From Accumulibacter sp. (GTDB taxonomy: Bacteria; Pseudomonadota; Gammaproteobacteria; Burkholderiales; Rhodocyclaceae), in assembly GCF_029255125.1 (NCBI RefSeq), contig NZ_JAPUVR010000085.1, forward strand, positions 124,001-188,000: 64,000 nt of DNA. The letters are read 5' to 3'. The notes beneath the pieces were generated by a model that worked only from the letters and a program-made list of their open reading frames with translations, was not told the origin of the DNA and did no database searches. Numbering within the stretch: position 1 is the stretch's first letter; the number at the start of each line of letters is the position of its first letter. Made by a program: the position numbers and the translations under genes. Shown here piece after piece: positions 27,265 through 35,323 of this stretch.

Positions 27265-29078
27265 TCGACCAGCAGCCAGAGACCACTCCGCCGACTCCCG
27301 ATACCGGCGCGGCGAGCGGCAAACTGCGACCGCTGCGCGCACTGCTGCCTTACCTTGCGCCGTACCGCAGGCAGATTGCGCTTGCGCTGCTCTTTCTGGC
27401 AATCGCGGCCGGAGCGCTGCTCGCCCTGCCCTATGCCGTTCACCTGCTCGTCGACGGCGGTCTGGCCCTGCCACCGGGCGTTGACAATGAGCATCGGTTG
27501 CACGATGTTCGCCGCCACTTCATACAGTTGTTCGCCGTCGCAGTGTTGCTTGGCGTGAGCACCGCGGCCCGTTTCTACACGGTAAGCTGGATCGGCGAAC
27601 GGGTGACGACCGACCTGCGCCAGGCGGTCTATGCGCACGTGCTGAAACAGAGCCCGCACTTCTTCGAAACGCTGAAGACCGGCGAGGTACTCTCACGCTT
27701 GGCCGCCGACACGGCGGTGATCCACAGCGCAGTCGGCTCGAGCATCAGCATGGGCGTGCGTAACGCCGTTCTGCTGATCGGCGGCATGGGCATGCTGATG
27801 GCAACGGCCCCGGGGCTGATGCTGACGGTTGCCGGAATGATTCTTCTCGTCGTTCTGCCGGCCGTGGCCATCGGCCGGCGAGTGCGCCGGCTGTCGCGCG
27901 CGAGCCAGGACCGCGTCGCCGATACGAGCGGGATCGCCGGTGAAATGCTCAACGCGATTCCGGTGATCCAGAGCTACCTGCAGGAAGCCGCCGAGGCAGC
28001 ACGCTTCTCGACGGCCAACGAACGCGCCTTCGCCACCTCGCTGCGGCGCACGCAAATGCGTTCGGCGCTGACCGCGTTTCTCATCGTCGGCGTCTTCGGC
28101 GCTCTTCTCTACGGCCTCTACGGCGGCGTGCTGGCAGTGTTCGCCGGCCGGATGAGCGCTGGCCAACTCAGCCAGACGGTGCTCTACGTGCTCGTCGTGG
28201 CGGGCAGCGTAGCCGTGCTGGCCGAGGTCTGGGGCGAACTGTTGCGCGCTGCCGGAGCCACCGAGCGCCTGATGGAGCTGCTTGCCACACGCTCGCCGAT
28301 CGCCGATCCGGCGCAGCCGCTCGCCCTGCCACAGCGCTCGGGAGGCTTGCAGATCGTCTTCGCGGGGGTTGATTTCGCCTACCCGTCACGTCCGCAGCAA
28401 GCGGTGTTACGCGGTCTCGCGTGCACACTCGAGAGCGGCCGCAACGTCGCCCTGGTTGGACCCTCGGGAGCCGGCAAGACGACCGTCTTTCAGTTACTGC
28501 AACGCTTCTACGACGTCGACCGGGGCGCCATCCTGATCGACGGCATCGACCTGCGCCGCGTTCCTCTGGCCGACTTGCGCTCGCGCATCGCAGTCGTGCC
28601 GCAGGATGCGGTAATCTTTTCCGGCAGCATCGCCGACAACATCCGCTACGGCAAACCGGCGGCCAGCGAGCGCGAGCTGCGCGCGGCGGCCGCGGCGGCT
28701 TTCGTCGACGAGTTCGTCGAGCGGCTGCCCGACGGCTACCAGACTTTCGTCGGCGAACGCGGTTTGCGCCTGTCCGGCGGCCAGCGGCAGCGCATCGCAA
28801 TCGCCCGGGCGATCCTCAAGGACGCGCCCCTGCTGCTGCTCGACGAAGCGACGAGCAACCTCGATGCCGCGGGTGAGCGTATCGTGCAAGCGGCGCTGTC
28901 CGCCGCGATGAGCGGCCGGACGACGATCGTCATCGCACATCGACTGGCGACCGTGCAGAGCGCCGACCTGATCCTTGTCCTTGACCACGGCCACCTGGCC
29001 GAGGTCGGAACGCACGCCGAGCTGATCGCCGCAGGGGGGCTGTACGCCCGCCTCGCCGCGCTGCAGTTCGCGAGCTGA
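27261..29078 (+). CDS. ABC exporter, fused permease-ATPase (MsbA-like half transporter)
   Basis: About 605 residues: six-helix membrane domain (residues about 30-320), then a complete nucleotide-binding domain with A-loop region FAYPSR, Walker A GPSGAGKTT near 400-408, Q-loop VVPQDAVIFSG, signature LSGGQRQR near 504, Walker B LLLLDEATSNLD and switch IAHRL. It probably exports a lipid or hydrophobic compound. No ATG, GTG or TTG lies in frame between the end of the MAPEG gene and the first helix. I place the start at CTG 27261, overlapping the upstream stop; ATT 27255 or GTG 27120 are alternatives. Confidence 0.9.
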   Translation: MIDQQPETTPPTPDTGAASGKLRPLRALLPYLAPYRRQIALALLFLAIAAGALLALPYAVHLLVDGGLALPPGVDNEHRLHDVRRHFIQLFAVAVLLGVSTAARFYTVSWIGERVTTDLRQAVYAHVLKQSPHFFETLKTGEVLSRLAADTAVIHSAVGSSISMGVRNAVLLIGGMGMLMATAPGLMLTVAGMILLVVLPAVAIGRRVRRLSRASQDRVADTSGIAGEMLNAIPVIQSYLQEAAEAARFSTANERAFATSLRRTQMRSALTAFLIVGVFGALLYGLYGGVLAVFAGRMSAGQLSQTVLYVLVVAGSVAVLAEVWGELLRAAGATERLMELLATRSPIADPAQPLALPQRSGGLQIVFAGVDFAYPSRPQQAVLRGLACTLESGRNVALVGPSGAGKTTVFQLLQRFYDVDRGAILIDGIDLRRVPLADLRSRIAVVPQDAVIFSGSIADNIRYGKPAASERELRAAAAAAFVDEFVERLPDGYQTFVGERGLRLSGGQRQRIAIARAILKDAPLLLLDEATSNLDAAGERIVQAALSAAMSGRTTIVIAHRLATVQSADLILVLDHGHLAEVGTHAELIAAGGLYARLAALQFAS

Positions 29079-29249
29079 GGCATCACCCGGCGGCAAGCCC
29101 TTGCCGACGACCGCGAGCTGTGCACGGCGCATCGCCCGAGGAAGCGTCGCCGTCGACTTAAGGCTCCGTTCAGAAAGGAACAGCAGACTACAGCGTTCGG
29201 CGCGATCGACGGTCGCCACCTTGCTTTGAACTCCCTCTGAGAGCACGCC

Positions 29250-29891
29250 ATGCACACGCAAATTGCCTATCGCGGCAAGATCAAGTATGACGAAGCTACC
29301 GCCAAAGCGTATCAGGAGCGGCCGCCGCGCCAGCACGCCGCGGAGATTGCACTGATCGACCGCGTATTGCGCGCAATGCCGACTTGCCGGACGATGCTCG
29401 ATCTCCCCTGCGGCGCGGGCCGGGTAAGCTTGCACTTGGCACAGCGCGGCTACGCCGTCACCTGTGCCGACAACTCTGCTTCGATGCTCGAGCTCACCCG
29501 CCGCGTGCTCGAGCAGAACGGGCTGGATTGCGCCGTCGATCCGCAGGACATCGAGGCTCTGACCTATAATGACCGGCAGTTTGATGCGATCCTCTGTTTC
29601 CGCTTGTTCCATCACTTCCCGACTCCCGAGATTCGCCAGCGCGCGGTTGCCGAGCTGGCGCGCGTTGCCCGACGTTACGTCGCGCTCTCCTACTTCAGCC
29701 CGTGGTCGCCCACGTCGGTGAAAAGGCGCCTGCGCGCCGCGCTCGGCGGCCGGCCATCGCAAAAATACGCCACGCCGTGCAGTGAAGTCTGCGCTTACTT
29801 CACGTTCCATGGTTTCAGACTGGTCGCCGACTTTGCGCGCAGCCCGCTGCTCCATACACTGCACGTCGCGCTGTTCGAGCGGGTCCAATGA
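29250..29891 (+). CDS. Class I SAM-dependent methyltransferase
   Basis: A 213-residue protein. SAM-binding motif I is MLDLPCGAGRVSL (residues about 50-62), followed by VTCADNSASMLE and FDAILCFRLFHHFP, as in the methyltransferase_11 group. The tail CSEVCAYFTFHGFRLV is typical of small-molecule methyltransferases. The substrate cannot be told. It lies 24 bases upstream of the beta-propeller gene and may be co-transcribed with it. Confidence 0.85.
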   Translation: MHTQIAYRGKIKYDEATAKAYQERPPRQHAAEIALIDRVLRAMPTCRTMLDLPCGAGRVSLHLAQRGYAVTCADNSASMLELTRRVLEQNGLDCAVDPQDIEALTYNDRQFDAILCFRLFHHFPTPEIRQRAVAELARVARRYVALSYFSPWSPTSVKRRLRAALGGRPSQKYATPCSEVCAYFTFHGFRLVADFARSPLLHTLHVALFERVQ

Positions 29892-29915
29892 CGCGTCGGC
29901 CAGCCGACTGACGGC

Positions 29916-30785
29916 ATGACATTCCGCGCACGGCGACCGCCAGCGCTTCTGCTGGCGACCCTGATCGGGCTGCTCGTCAGCGGCCTGGCCTTCCTCGCCT
30001 GGCAGCATCTGTATCCGGTCAGCGCCGGTCAAGGATGGTCTTACCGCGTCTATCTCGACGAGGTCAGGCTGGTCAGCGCGTTGGCCAGGGATACGCGCGG
30101 AGACCTGTACGTGACGCAGGAAATGAAGGCCGGCAACGGACTGCTTTTCCGACTGGGAAGCGACGGAACACGGCAACAGGTCGTGGGCAAACTGTCCAAA
30201 CCGGACGGTCTCGCCGCCTGGCGCGAAGGAGTTGCGATCAGTCAGGAAGAAGGCGAGCAGCCCGTTCTCTGGCTACGCGACGGCCACACGGAAACGCTGT
30301 TTACCGGCCGTAGCGTCGAAGGCCTGGCGAGCGACCGGCAGGCGCTCTACGCCATCGAAGACCGTCCCGGCGACGGCCGCTTGTTGCGCTACGACGCCCT
30401 GACGAAGCAAGTGACGGTCTTGCGCGAGGGCTTGCTGGAAGGCGAAGGAGTCGCGCTATGCCCGAACGGCGAGCTTTACTACGCCGAAAAAGGGCACCGC
30501 TGGATAAAGCGCTGGCGACCGCAAGGTGACGACCAGATCGTCCTCGACGGCCTGAACGCACCCGGATTCATTGCCTGCACCGAGGACGGACTGTGGGTGG
30601 CCGAGGACGCGACACACCGGGCACGCCTGCTGTTGCTTGACAAAGACGGCGTACTGCACACGGTTCTCAGTCATCTGCGTTCGGCGCAGACGCTGCTGGC
30701 GCTCGAACCCGGCCGCTTTCTGCTCGCCGAGCAGGGTCGCGGTCGCATCCTGGAGATCACGCGCCAGGCCAAGGCAACGCGCTGA
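29916..30785 (+). CDS. Membrane-anchored SMP-30/NHL-like beta-propeller protein
   Basis: A 289-residue protein with an N-terminal signal anchor (LLLATLIGLLVSGLAFLAW) and a series of propeller-blade repeats, for example ALARDTRGDLYVTQEMK, GLASDRQALYAIED, GVALCPNGELYYAEK and FIACTEDGLWVAED. The pattern resembles SMP-30/gluconolaconase-like or NHL propellers facing the periplasm. No catalytic set can be verified. It follows a methyltransferase gene closely. Confidence 0.7.
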   Translation: MTFRARRPPALLLATLIGLLVSGLAFLAWQHLYPVSAGQGWSYRVYLDEVRLVSALARDTRGDLYVTQEMKAGNGLLFRLGSDGTRQQVVGKLSKPDGLAAWREGVAISQEEGEQPVLWLRDGHTETLFTGRSVEGLASDRQALYAIEDRPGDGRLLRYDALTKQVTVLREGLLEGEGVALCPNGELYYAEKGHRWIKRWRPQGDDQIVLDGLNAPGFIACTEDGLWVAEDATHRARLLLLDKDGVLHTVLSHLRSAQTLLALEPGRFLLAEQGRGRILEITRQAKATR

Positions 30786-30831
30786 ACCGAGACTTGCTGG
30801 CCGCTTCGTGGTGACGGTTCCGGGCCAGCGC

Positions 30832-31692
30832 TCAGACCTGACGCGGGCACAATGGACGCCCGATGGCGAGACGATGGCGAGCCAGCATGCTCGGCAGACG
30901 GTCATCGGCCAGTGCGCGGTACTCCGCCCAGCGCTGCTCACCGAGCGGATCGCCGGGCGTCGCCGCCGCCGCCGGATGGCACATCAACAGATCACCGCCA
31001 GCCGCGCACGCCAGCCAGCCAGCGAGTAGTCGGGCATAGCGTTGCTCGCCGCCGGCCAGACCATAAACGCCGAGCAAGCGGGTGTTCGTGGCGTATCCAG
31101 CAGCATCCGCCAGCACCTTGAGACGGCGTGCTCCGAGCTTTCCGATGACGTGCGCCTTCAACTGGCTCGGCCAATCGATCTCCGGGTGAAGCCTGGCCGG
31201 CCACGTGCACCTGAGCCACGGACGGTATCCAGGATAGCGCCGCTGCAGCCGCTCGATCAGGCACTCGCGTATCGTCGGAAACTGGTGCACGTGCTGGTGG
31301 CCATCGATGTAGTCGGGCGGTGCGCCGCAGGCCACCTCGAAAGCATCGAGCTGGCGATCGACCTCGCGGGCAAGCAGCCCGACGGCCAACCGGCGGGTCC
31401 ACGCGTTGCGGATCAGGCGGGTCAGCGGCTGACAAAACGCGTTGCCCGCCAGCGGCTCGGTCAGGTTAAGATGCAGCCCCCGATCAATTGGAAGGTCTGC
31501 CAGCTTGCCCGCCTGCTGCTCGAAGAATTCCGCCGTGGTCAGGCAACTGACGGCAGAAAGCCGCCCGGACTCGGCGAGACGGATGATTCCGTCGTTGACC
31601 TCGCGTGACAATCCGAAGTCGTCGGCGCACAGGATGATCTGCTGGTGCGCGACCACCACGGGCGGACTAGTCATCGGCTGAGCATTCGGCAT
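30832..31692 (-). CDS. ChbG/HpnK (YdjC-like) carbohydrate deacetylase
   Basis: A 286-residue member of the YdjC family, metal-dependent deacetylases of N-acetylated sugars or hopanoid glycosides. Key motifs: LCADDFGLSREVNDGI with the metal-binding Asp pair, RGLHLNLTEP, and YIDGHQHVHQFP with metal-binding histidines; a late MCHPA completes the site. Next to GtrA, GT2 and ArnT-like genes it may trim a lipid-linked amino sugar. The ATG at 31692 overlaps the start codon of GtrA on the other strand; the next in-frame ATG at 31674 is an alternative. Confidence 0.88.
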   Translation of the reverse strand: MPNAQPMTSPPVVVAHQQIILCADDFGLSREVNDGIIRLAESGRLSAVSCLTTAEFFEQQAGKLADLPIDRGLHLNLTEPLAGNAFCQPLTRLIRNAWTRRLAVGLLAREVDRQLDAFEVACGAPPDYIDGHQHVHQFPTIRECLIERLQRRYPGYRPWLRCTWPARLHPEIDWPSQLKAHVIGKLGARRLKVLADAAGYATNTRLLGVYGLAGGEQRYARLLAGWLACAAGGDLLMCHPAAAATPGDPLGEQRWAEYRALADDRLPSMLARHRLAIGRPLCPRQV

Positions 31693-32080
31693 GAAGCAGG
31701 TCCTGCGCCAGATCGGTTGGTTTGTCGGCGTCGGCTGCGCGGCAGCGGCGACGCACTGGGCGGTCGCGGTTGCCGGAATCGGCCGACTGCAGCTGGCACC
31801 TGCCGTCGCCAATCTGCTTGGCTGGTTGGTCGCACTGCTCGTTTCGTTTTCCGGGCATTACCTGCTCACTTTCCGCCACCATGCGAAGTCGCTGTGGCCG
31901 GCGCTTGGTCGCTTCTTTCTCCTCTCGGCCGGAGGCTTCGCGGTCAATGAACTGGCCTTCGTCGTGCTGCTCAATGCCACCAGCCTGCCTTACCAGCATC
32001 TGCTGGCGGCAATCCTCGTTGCGGTGGCCGGTCTGACCTTCGTGCTCAGCCGTTTTTGGGCGTTTCGTCGCAGCCCCTGA
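31691..32080 (+). CDS. GtrA-family membrane protein
   Basis: A 129-residue protein with four hydrophobic helices and GtrA landmarks: an early GWFVGVGCAAAATHW, ANLLGWLVALLVSFSGHYLLTF, and a C-terminal FVLSRFWAFRR. GtrA proteins are proposed flippases for polyprenyl-phosphate sugars. The coding end overlaps the convergent ArnT-like gene by 35 bases. Together with the GT2 and ArnT-like genes it forms a lipid-carrier glycosylation set. Confidence 0.9.
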   Translation: MKQVLRQIGWFVGVGCAAAATHWAVAVAGIGRLQLAPAVANLLGWLVALLVSFSGHYLLTFRHHAKSLWPALGRFFLLSAGGFAVNELAFVVLLNATSLPYQHLLAAILVAVAGLTFVLSRFWAFRRSP

Positions 32081-33644
32081 GCGCTCGCGACGCCTCGGGA
32101 GCAATCCGCCAGAGCGCGTCGTCGTCAGCCGTGGTGAGAACCCGCCACTCGTCGCGCAGGAAAGGGTAATCGGACGCCATTGCCTTCTTGCCCCAGATCC
32201 ACAACGCGTAGGGTGGCTCACCGCAGGCGCGCAAGCGCAGGTCAGCGGGAAACAACAGGCGTTCGCGTGCCGCGGCCGGGTCGAAGCGGCCAGCCTCGTA
32301 GAGTTCGCGGCGCCAGTTGTCCTTGGCCAGCAGGTCGGGGCGCGCCCAGTCGCTGACCACCCAGGGACTCTTTCTCGCTTTCAGGTAGACCGGCAGGTCG
32401 TAGCGGTAATCATCCAGCATCACGATCTGATCGTCTGTGCGGAACAGCGGCGCGGCGCCGACAATTTGCTCGCGGGCCACCGGGTCGGAGCGCTGCGCAG
32501 CGATCAGAACGAGCGCGAGACACAGGCCGCCTGCGACGAGCACCCCGCCTCGCGCATAGACGCGCTGGCGCGCCGGGCTGCGCTGCCCGAGCCAGGCGAG
32601 GAAGACGTCGGCGAGCAGACAGGCCAGCGGCGGCAGGGCGGGCAGGATATAGCCCACCAGCTTCGAACTCGGCAGCGAAAAGAACAGCAGAACGACGAGT
32701 AACCAGACGACCATCAGCGACCGCAGGTCAAAGCGGGCGGGATCCTGCAGATAGCGCGGAGTCAGCGCGCGCACCATCCAGGGCGACCACGGGAACGCGC
32801 CGACGAGTAGTACCGGCAGGTAGAACCAGAAGGGTTTAGGGTTGTTGAAACCCGTCTGGGCGAAGCGCTGAAAATGGTGATGAACGAAAAAGTAGTCGAG
32901 GAAATCGCTGTACGCCTGCTGCATGGCCCAGAACCAGGGCACGACGATGAGCAGCAGCATGAGCACCAGGTGCAAGGGCAGCAGAGCCGGCAAATGGCGC
33001 CATCGCTTGCCGACAATGAGCCAGGCCAGGACGACGGCGGCGGGTAGAACGACGCCGATCAGACCCTTGGCGAGCACGCCCAGGGCAGCGAAGACATAGG
33101 CAAAGGTGAGCGGCACACGATGCGGCACGGCACGTTCGAGGCTGAGCACAGCGTACGCGCCAAACAAAATGGTCAGCGAGATCATCGCGGCGACCAGCAT
33201 GTCAAGATTGGCGAACTGCGCACCACCGAAGAAGAGCGGTAGCGTCAACAACACCGCGGCAGCCACCCCGGGCAGACGCTCGTCCGGCGAATGGCGGCGC
33301 AGAAAAAGGTGGAGCCCGACGACGGCAGCGGTCGCCGCCAACAGCGACGCGACGCGTGCGCTCCACTCGTTTGCGCCGAACAAGCCGAGCGAAGCTGCGG
33401 TCAGCCAGTAAAACAGGGGTGGCTTGTGGAAGAACGGCAAGCCGTCAAGCGTCGGTACCAACCAGTTGCCGCTACCCAGCATTTCCCACGCGACGCCGAC
33501 GTAGCGACCTTCGTCGGGCAGCATCAGCGGCCGCCAGGCGAGCGACAACGCGAGCCAGGCGGCGCACACAACGAAGACGGTAAGCGAACACGGCGCGCGG
33601 GCCAAAAGAGACGCACCGGTGCCGAACACTCGCCCGCGCTTCAT
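32046..33644 (-). CDS. ArnT/PMT-like membrane glycosyltransferase
   Basis: A 532-residue GT-C transferase using a polyprenyl-phosphate sugar donor. The first periplasmic loop has the ArnT/PMT signature LPDEGRYVGVAWEM with catalytic Asp-Glu, then GLPFFHKPPLFYWL. About ten hydrophobic helices follow, then FFSLPSSKLVGYILPALPP and a soluble C-terminal domain. ArnT adds aminoarabinose to lipid A; here the sugar and acceptor are unknown. The ATG overlaps the upstream GT2 stop (ATGA), so the pair is translationally coupled. Confidence 0.9.
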   Translation of the reverse strand: MKRGRVFGTGASLLARAPCSLTVFVVCAAWLALSLAWRPLMLPDEGRYVGVAWEMLGSGNWLVPTLDGLPFFHKPPLFYWLTAASLGLFGANEWSARVASLLAATAAVVGLHLFLRRHSPDERLPGVAAAVLLTLPLFFGGAQFANLDMLVAAMISLTILFGAYAVLSLERAVPHRVPLTFAYVFAALGVLAKGLIGVVLPAAVVLAWLIVGKRWRHLPALLPLHLVLMLLLIVVPWFWAMQQAYSDFLDYFFVHHHFQRFAQTGFNNPKPFWFYLPVLLVGAFPWSPWMVRALTPRYLQDPARFDLRSLMVVWLLVVLLFFSLPSSKLVGYILPALPPLACLLADVFLAWLGQRSPARQRVYARGGVLVAGGLCLALVLIAAQRSDPVAREQIVGAAPLFRTDDQIVMLDDYRYDLPVYLKARKSPWVVSDWARPDLLAKDNWRRELYEAGRFDPAAARERLLFPADLRLRACGEPPYALWIWGKKAMASDYPFLRDEWRVLTTADDDALWRIAPEASRALRGCDETPKNG

Positions 33645-34666
33645 GGCGGCGACGTGTCGCTGTCGTGGCGCGGGAGACCGCTGCCAATGTCGCGACGCAA
33701 CAGGTAGACCGGACGCTGCTTGACTTCGTTGAATACCTGGGCGAGATAGGCACCGATCACGCCCAGGCCAACGAGGTGCACTCCCGACAAAAAAAGCATT
33801 GCGGTCACGATCGTCGTCCACCCGGACACCTGATTACCCACGAGCAGGTACTCGGCGACCAGGTAAAGACCGTAGGCAAAGGCGAGAGCGGCGATACTGA
33901 AACCGGACAGAGTCAGAAATCGCAGCGGCCAGGTCGAAAACGCGGTGATCCCGTCGAGCGCGAACTCGACAAGGCGGAAGAAACTGAAGTGAGTCCTGCC
34001 CTGCAGCCGTTCGGCGGGCTCATACTCGACCGATCTGACAACGAAACCAACCCAGGCGAACAGGCCTTTCATGAAGCGCGTTCGCTCGGGCAGACGAAGA
34101 AGTGCGGTGACGACAGCCCGATCAAGTAGACGAAAATCGCCCGCGTCGGCCGGGATGCGCACGCGGTGTCCCGAGCCCAGTATGTAGTACAACAGCCAGG
34201 CACCGCAACGCTTGACCGGGGATTCGTCGGCACGGTTGCGGCGCACTGCGCAGACCATGTCGGCCCCCTCCCGCCAGAGGTCGAGCATCTGCGGGATCAG
34301 CGCCGGCGGATGCTGCAGGTCGGCGTCCAGACAAACGACGACGTCACCGGCAGCGGCGGCCAGCCCCGCGCTCAGCGCCGCCTCTTTGCCAAAGTTGCGC
34401 GACAGTTGAAGATAGCGAAAACCTTGCCGGCAAGCCCACGCCTCCATCAGCTCGCAGGTCAGATCGCTACTCCCGTCGTCGACGACGACGACCTCCCAGG
34501 CCGAAGCGACGGAAACCAGAACGGTTTCCAGACAGGGCAGCAGCACGCAGAGATTCTCCCGCTCGTTGAGTGCCGGGATGACGCAACTGATGCGTGGCCG
34601 GAGTTCGGACGCGCATCGGCGTTGCCTCGACGGCGCCAGCGCCTGCGGTGTGCCGGGCAAGCTCAT
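33641..34666 (-). CDS. GT2 glycosyltransferase, GtrB/ArnC/DPM1-like
   Basis: A 341-residue enzyme that should transfer a sugar to undecaprenyl phosphate at the inner face of the membrane. Features: VIPALNERENL, VVVVDDGSSD, LSRNFGKEAALSAGL, VVVCLDADLQHPP with the DxD site, and ADAGDFRLLDRAVV. Two helices near residues 245-310 anchor it. It would make the lipid-linked sugar flipped by GtrA and used by the ArnT-like protein. The ATG at 34666 is preferred over the longer frame to 34717. Confidence 0.93.
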   Translation of the reverse strand: MSLPGTPQALAPSRQRRCASELRPRISCVIPALNERENLCVLLPCLETVLVSVASAWEVVVVDDGSSDLTCELMEAWACRQGFRYLQLSRNFGKEAALSAGLAAAAGDVVVCLDADLQHPPALIPQMLDLWREGADMVCAVRRNRADESPVKRCGAWLLYYILGSGHRVRIPADAGDFRLLDRAVVTALLRLPERTRFMKGLFAWVGFVVRSVEYEPAERLQGRTHFSFFRLVEFALDGITAFSTWPLRFLTLSGFSIAALAFAYGLYLVAEYLLVGNQVSGWTTIVTAMLFLSGVHLVGLGVIGAYLAQVFNEVKQRPVYLLRRDIGSGLPRHDSDTSPP

Positions 34667-34901
34667 CGCTGTCCCCGCAAGGGTGCAAGTGTCCGCCCGG
34701 GGACCCGCCGAGCGCACGCACGCGGCTGCGGCGGCCGATCGACTGATCCAGGAGGACGATCAACTGTGGACAAGATCGCGAGTGACAAGGCAAATGATGG
34801 CAATACGATGGGTCGGCGTCCAGAGCGGGGGATTGGCGGGTGATTCGCGGGGGCTGCCCGCTGCTCGCCGGCGGCTGGCAGGACGGAAAAACCGTGTCAC
34901 T

Positions 34902-34930
34902 TTGACAGATCCGAGTTAAGCAAGTCTTAA
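34902..34930 (+). promoter_or_regulatory. Promoter-like element with operator-like inverted repeat
   Basis: TTGACA (34902-34907) is a perfect -35 box; 17 bases on, TCTTAA (34925-34930) is a weak -10. The inverted repeat TTAAG-CAAGT-CTTAA (34916-34930) covers the -10 and could be a repressor site. Confidence 0.45.
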
Positions 34931-34991
34931 GTTGCGTACAGCATACTCGTCGCGCTTCCAGAGGTAGACGCGACAAGCAACCGTCATATGC

Positions 34992-35021
34992 CGCCTGAAA
35001 ACCATACCCGCTTTTCAGGCG
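34992..35021 (+). ncRNA. Perfect 10-bp hairpin in the putative leader
   Basis: CGCCTGAAAA (34992-35001) pairs exactly with TTTTCAGGCG (35012-35021) around a ten-base loop. It lies about 55 bases beyond the promoter-like element and 80 bases before the ten-codon ORF, so it would fold in the 5' part of the transcript. Confidence 0.5.
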
Positions 35022-35100
35022 CTGGGCACGGGCCGTGCGGCGCAGACGCGGACTTCTGGAGCCTTTCAAAATCCGATCAACCTAACCAGAGGATTTCACC

Positions 35101-35133
35101 ATGGCCGCCAGAAAGCACCGTAAGAAGAAGTAA
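35101..35133 (+). CDS. Ten-residue basic micro-ORF (MAARKHRKKK)
   Basis: ATG to TAA encodes only MAARKHRKKK: seven of ten residues are Lys, Arg or His. AGAGGA (35088-35093) is well placed as a ribosome site, which makes chance less likely. Hairpins flank it on both sides. It could be a leader peptide for translation-coupled control, the coding part of a dual-function small RNA, or a short secreted or ribosome-associated peptide. I do not recognise a named family. The next gene, an ABC-type protein, starts 190 bases downstream. Confidence 0.45.
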   Translation: MAARKHRKKK

Positions 35134-35140
35134 GCACGCC

Positions 35141-35159
35141 CAACAGGCTCGACCTGTTG
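35141..35159 (+). ncRNA. 7-bp hairpin after the micro-ORF
   Basis: CAACAGG pairs exactly with CCTGTTG around a five-base loop, eight bases after the micro-ORF stop codon. Confidence 0.45.
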
Positions 35160-35168
35160 CACGGAGAT

Positions 35169-35200
35169 CACGGGAAGCAGGCGCAAGTCTGCTTTCCGTG
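35169..35200 (+). terminator. 12-bp hairpin, terminator-like
   Basis: CACGGGAAGCAG and CTGCTTTCCGTG form a 12-bp stem with one G-U pair and an eight-base loop, followed by only a short CTTT. It may end the small transcript or act as an attenuator ahead of the ABC gene. Confidence 0.5.
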
Positions 35201-35323
35201 CTTTGGGCCTTATGCTTTGGGCCTTGACTCGACACGCCGGGTTGAACGTCTGGTCTTACCGTCGCGCGGCCGGCCGCGCTTGTTCAGCGGCTACGATCGC
35301 TCCACTTTTCCCCTCACCGGTCG

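Larger units (their letters stand above)
34667..35323. other. 657-base intergenic region with a structured leader
   Basis: No standard-length gene. The left 230 bases show nothing. From 34902 there is a promoter-like pair, an inverted repeat over its -10, a perfect hairpin, a ten-codon ORF with a ribosome site, two more hairpins, then a direct repeat of CTTTGGGCCTT near 35201-35225. Each is listed separately. Confidence 0.6.

Noticed and set aside
28494..30176. 560-residue minus-strand frame
   Set aside because: It runs opposite the ABC exporter and the methyltransferase; both have intact signatures.
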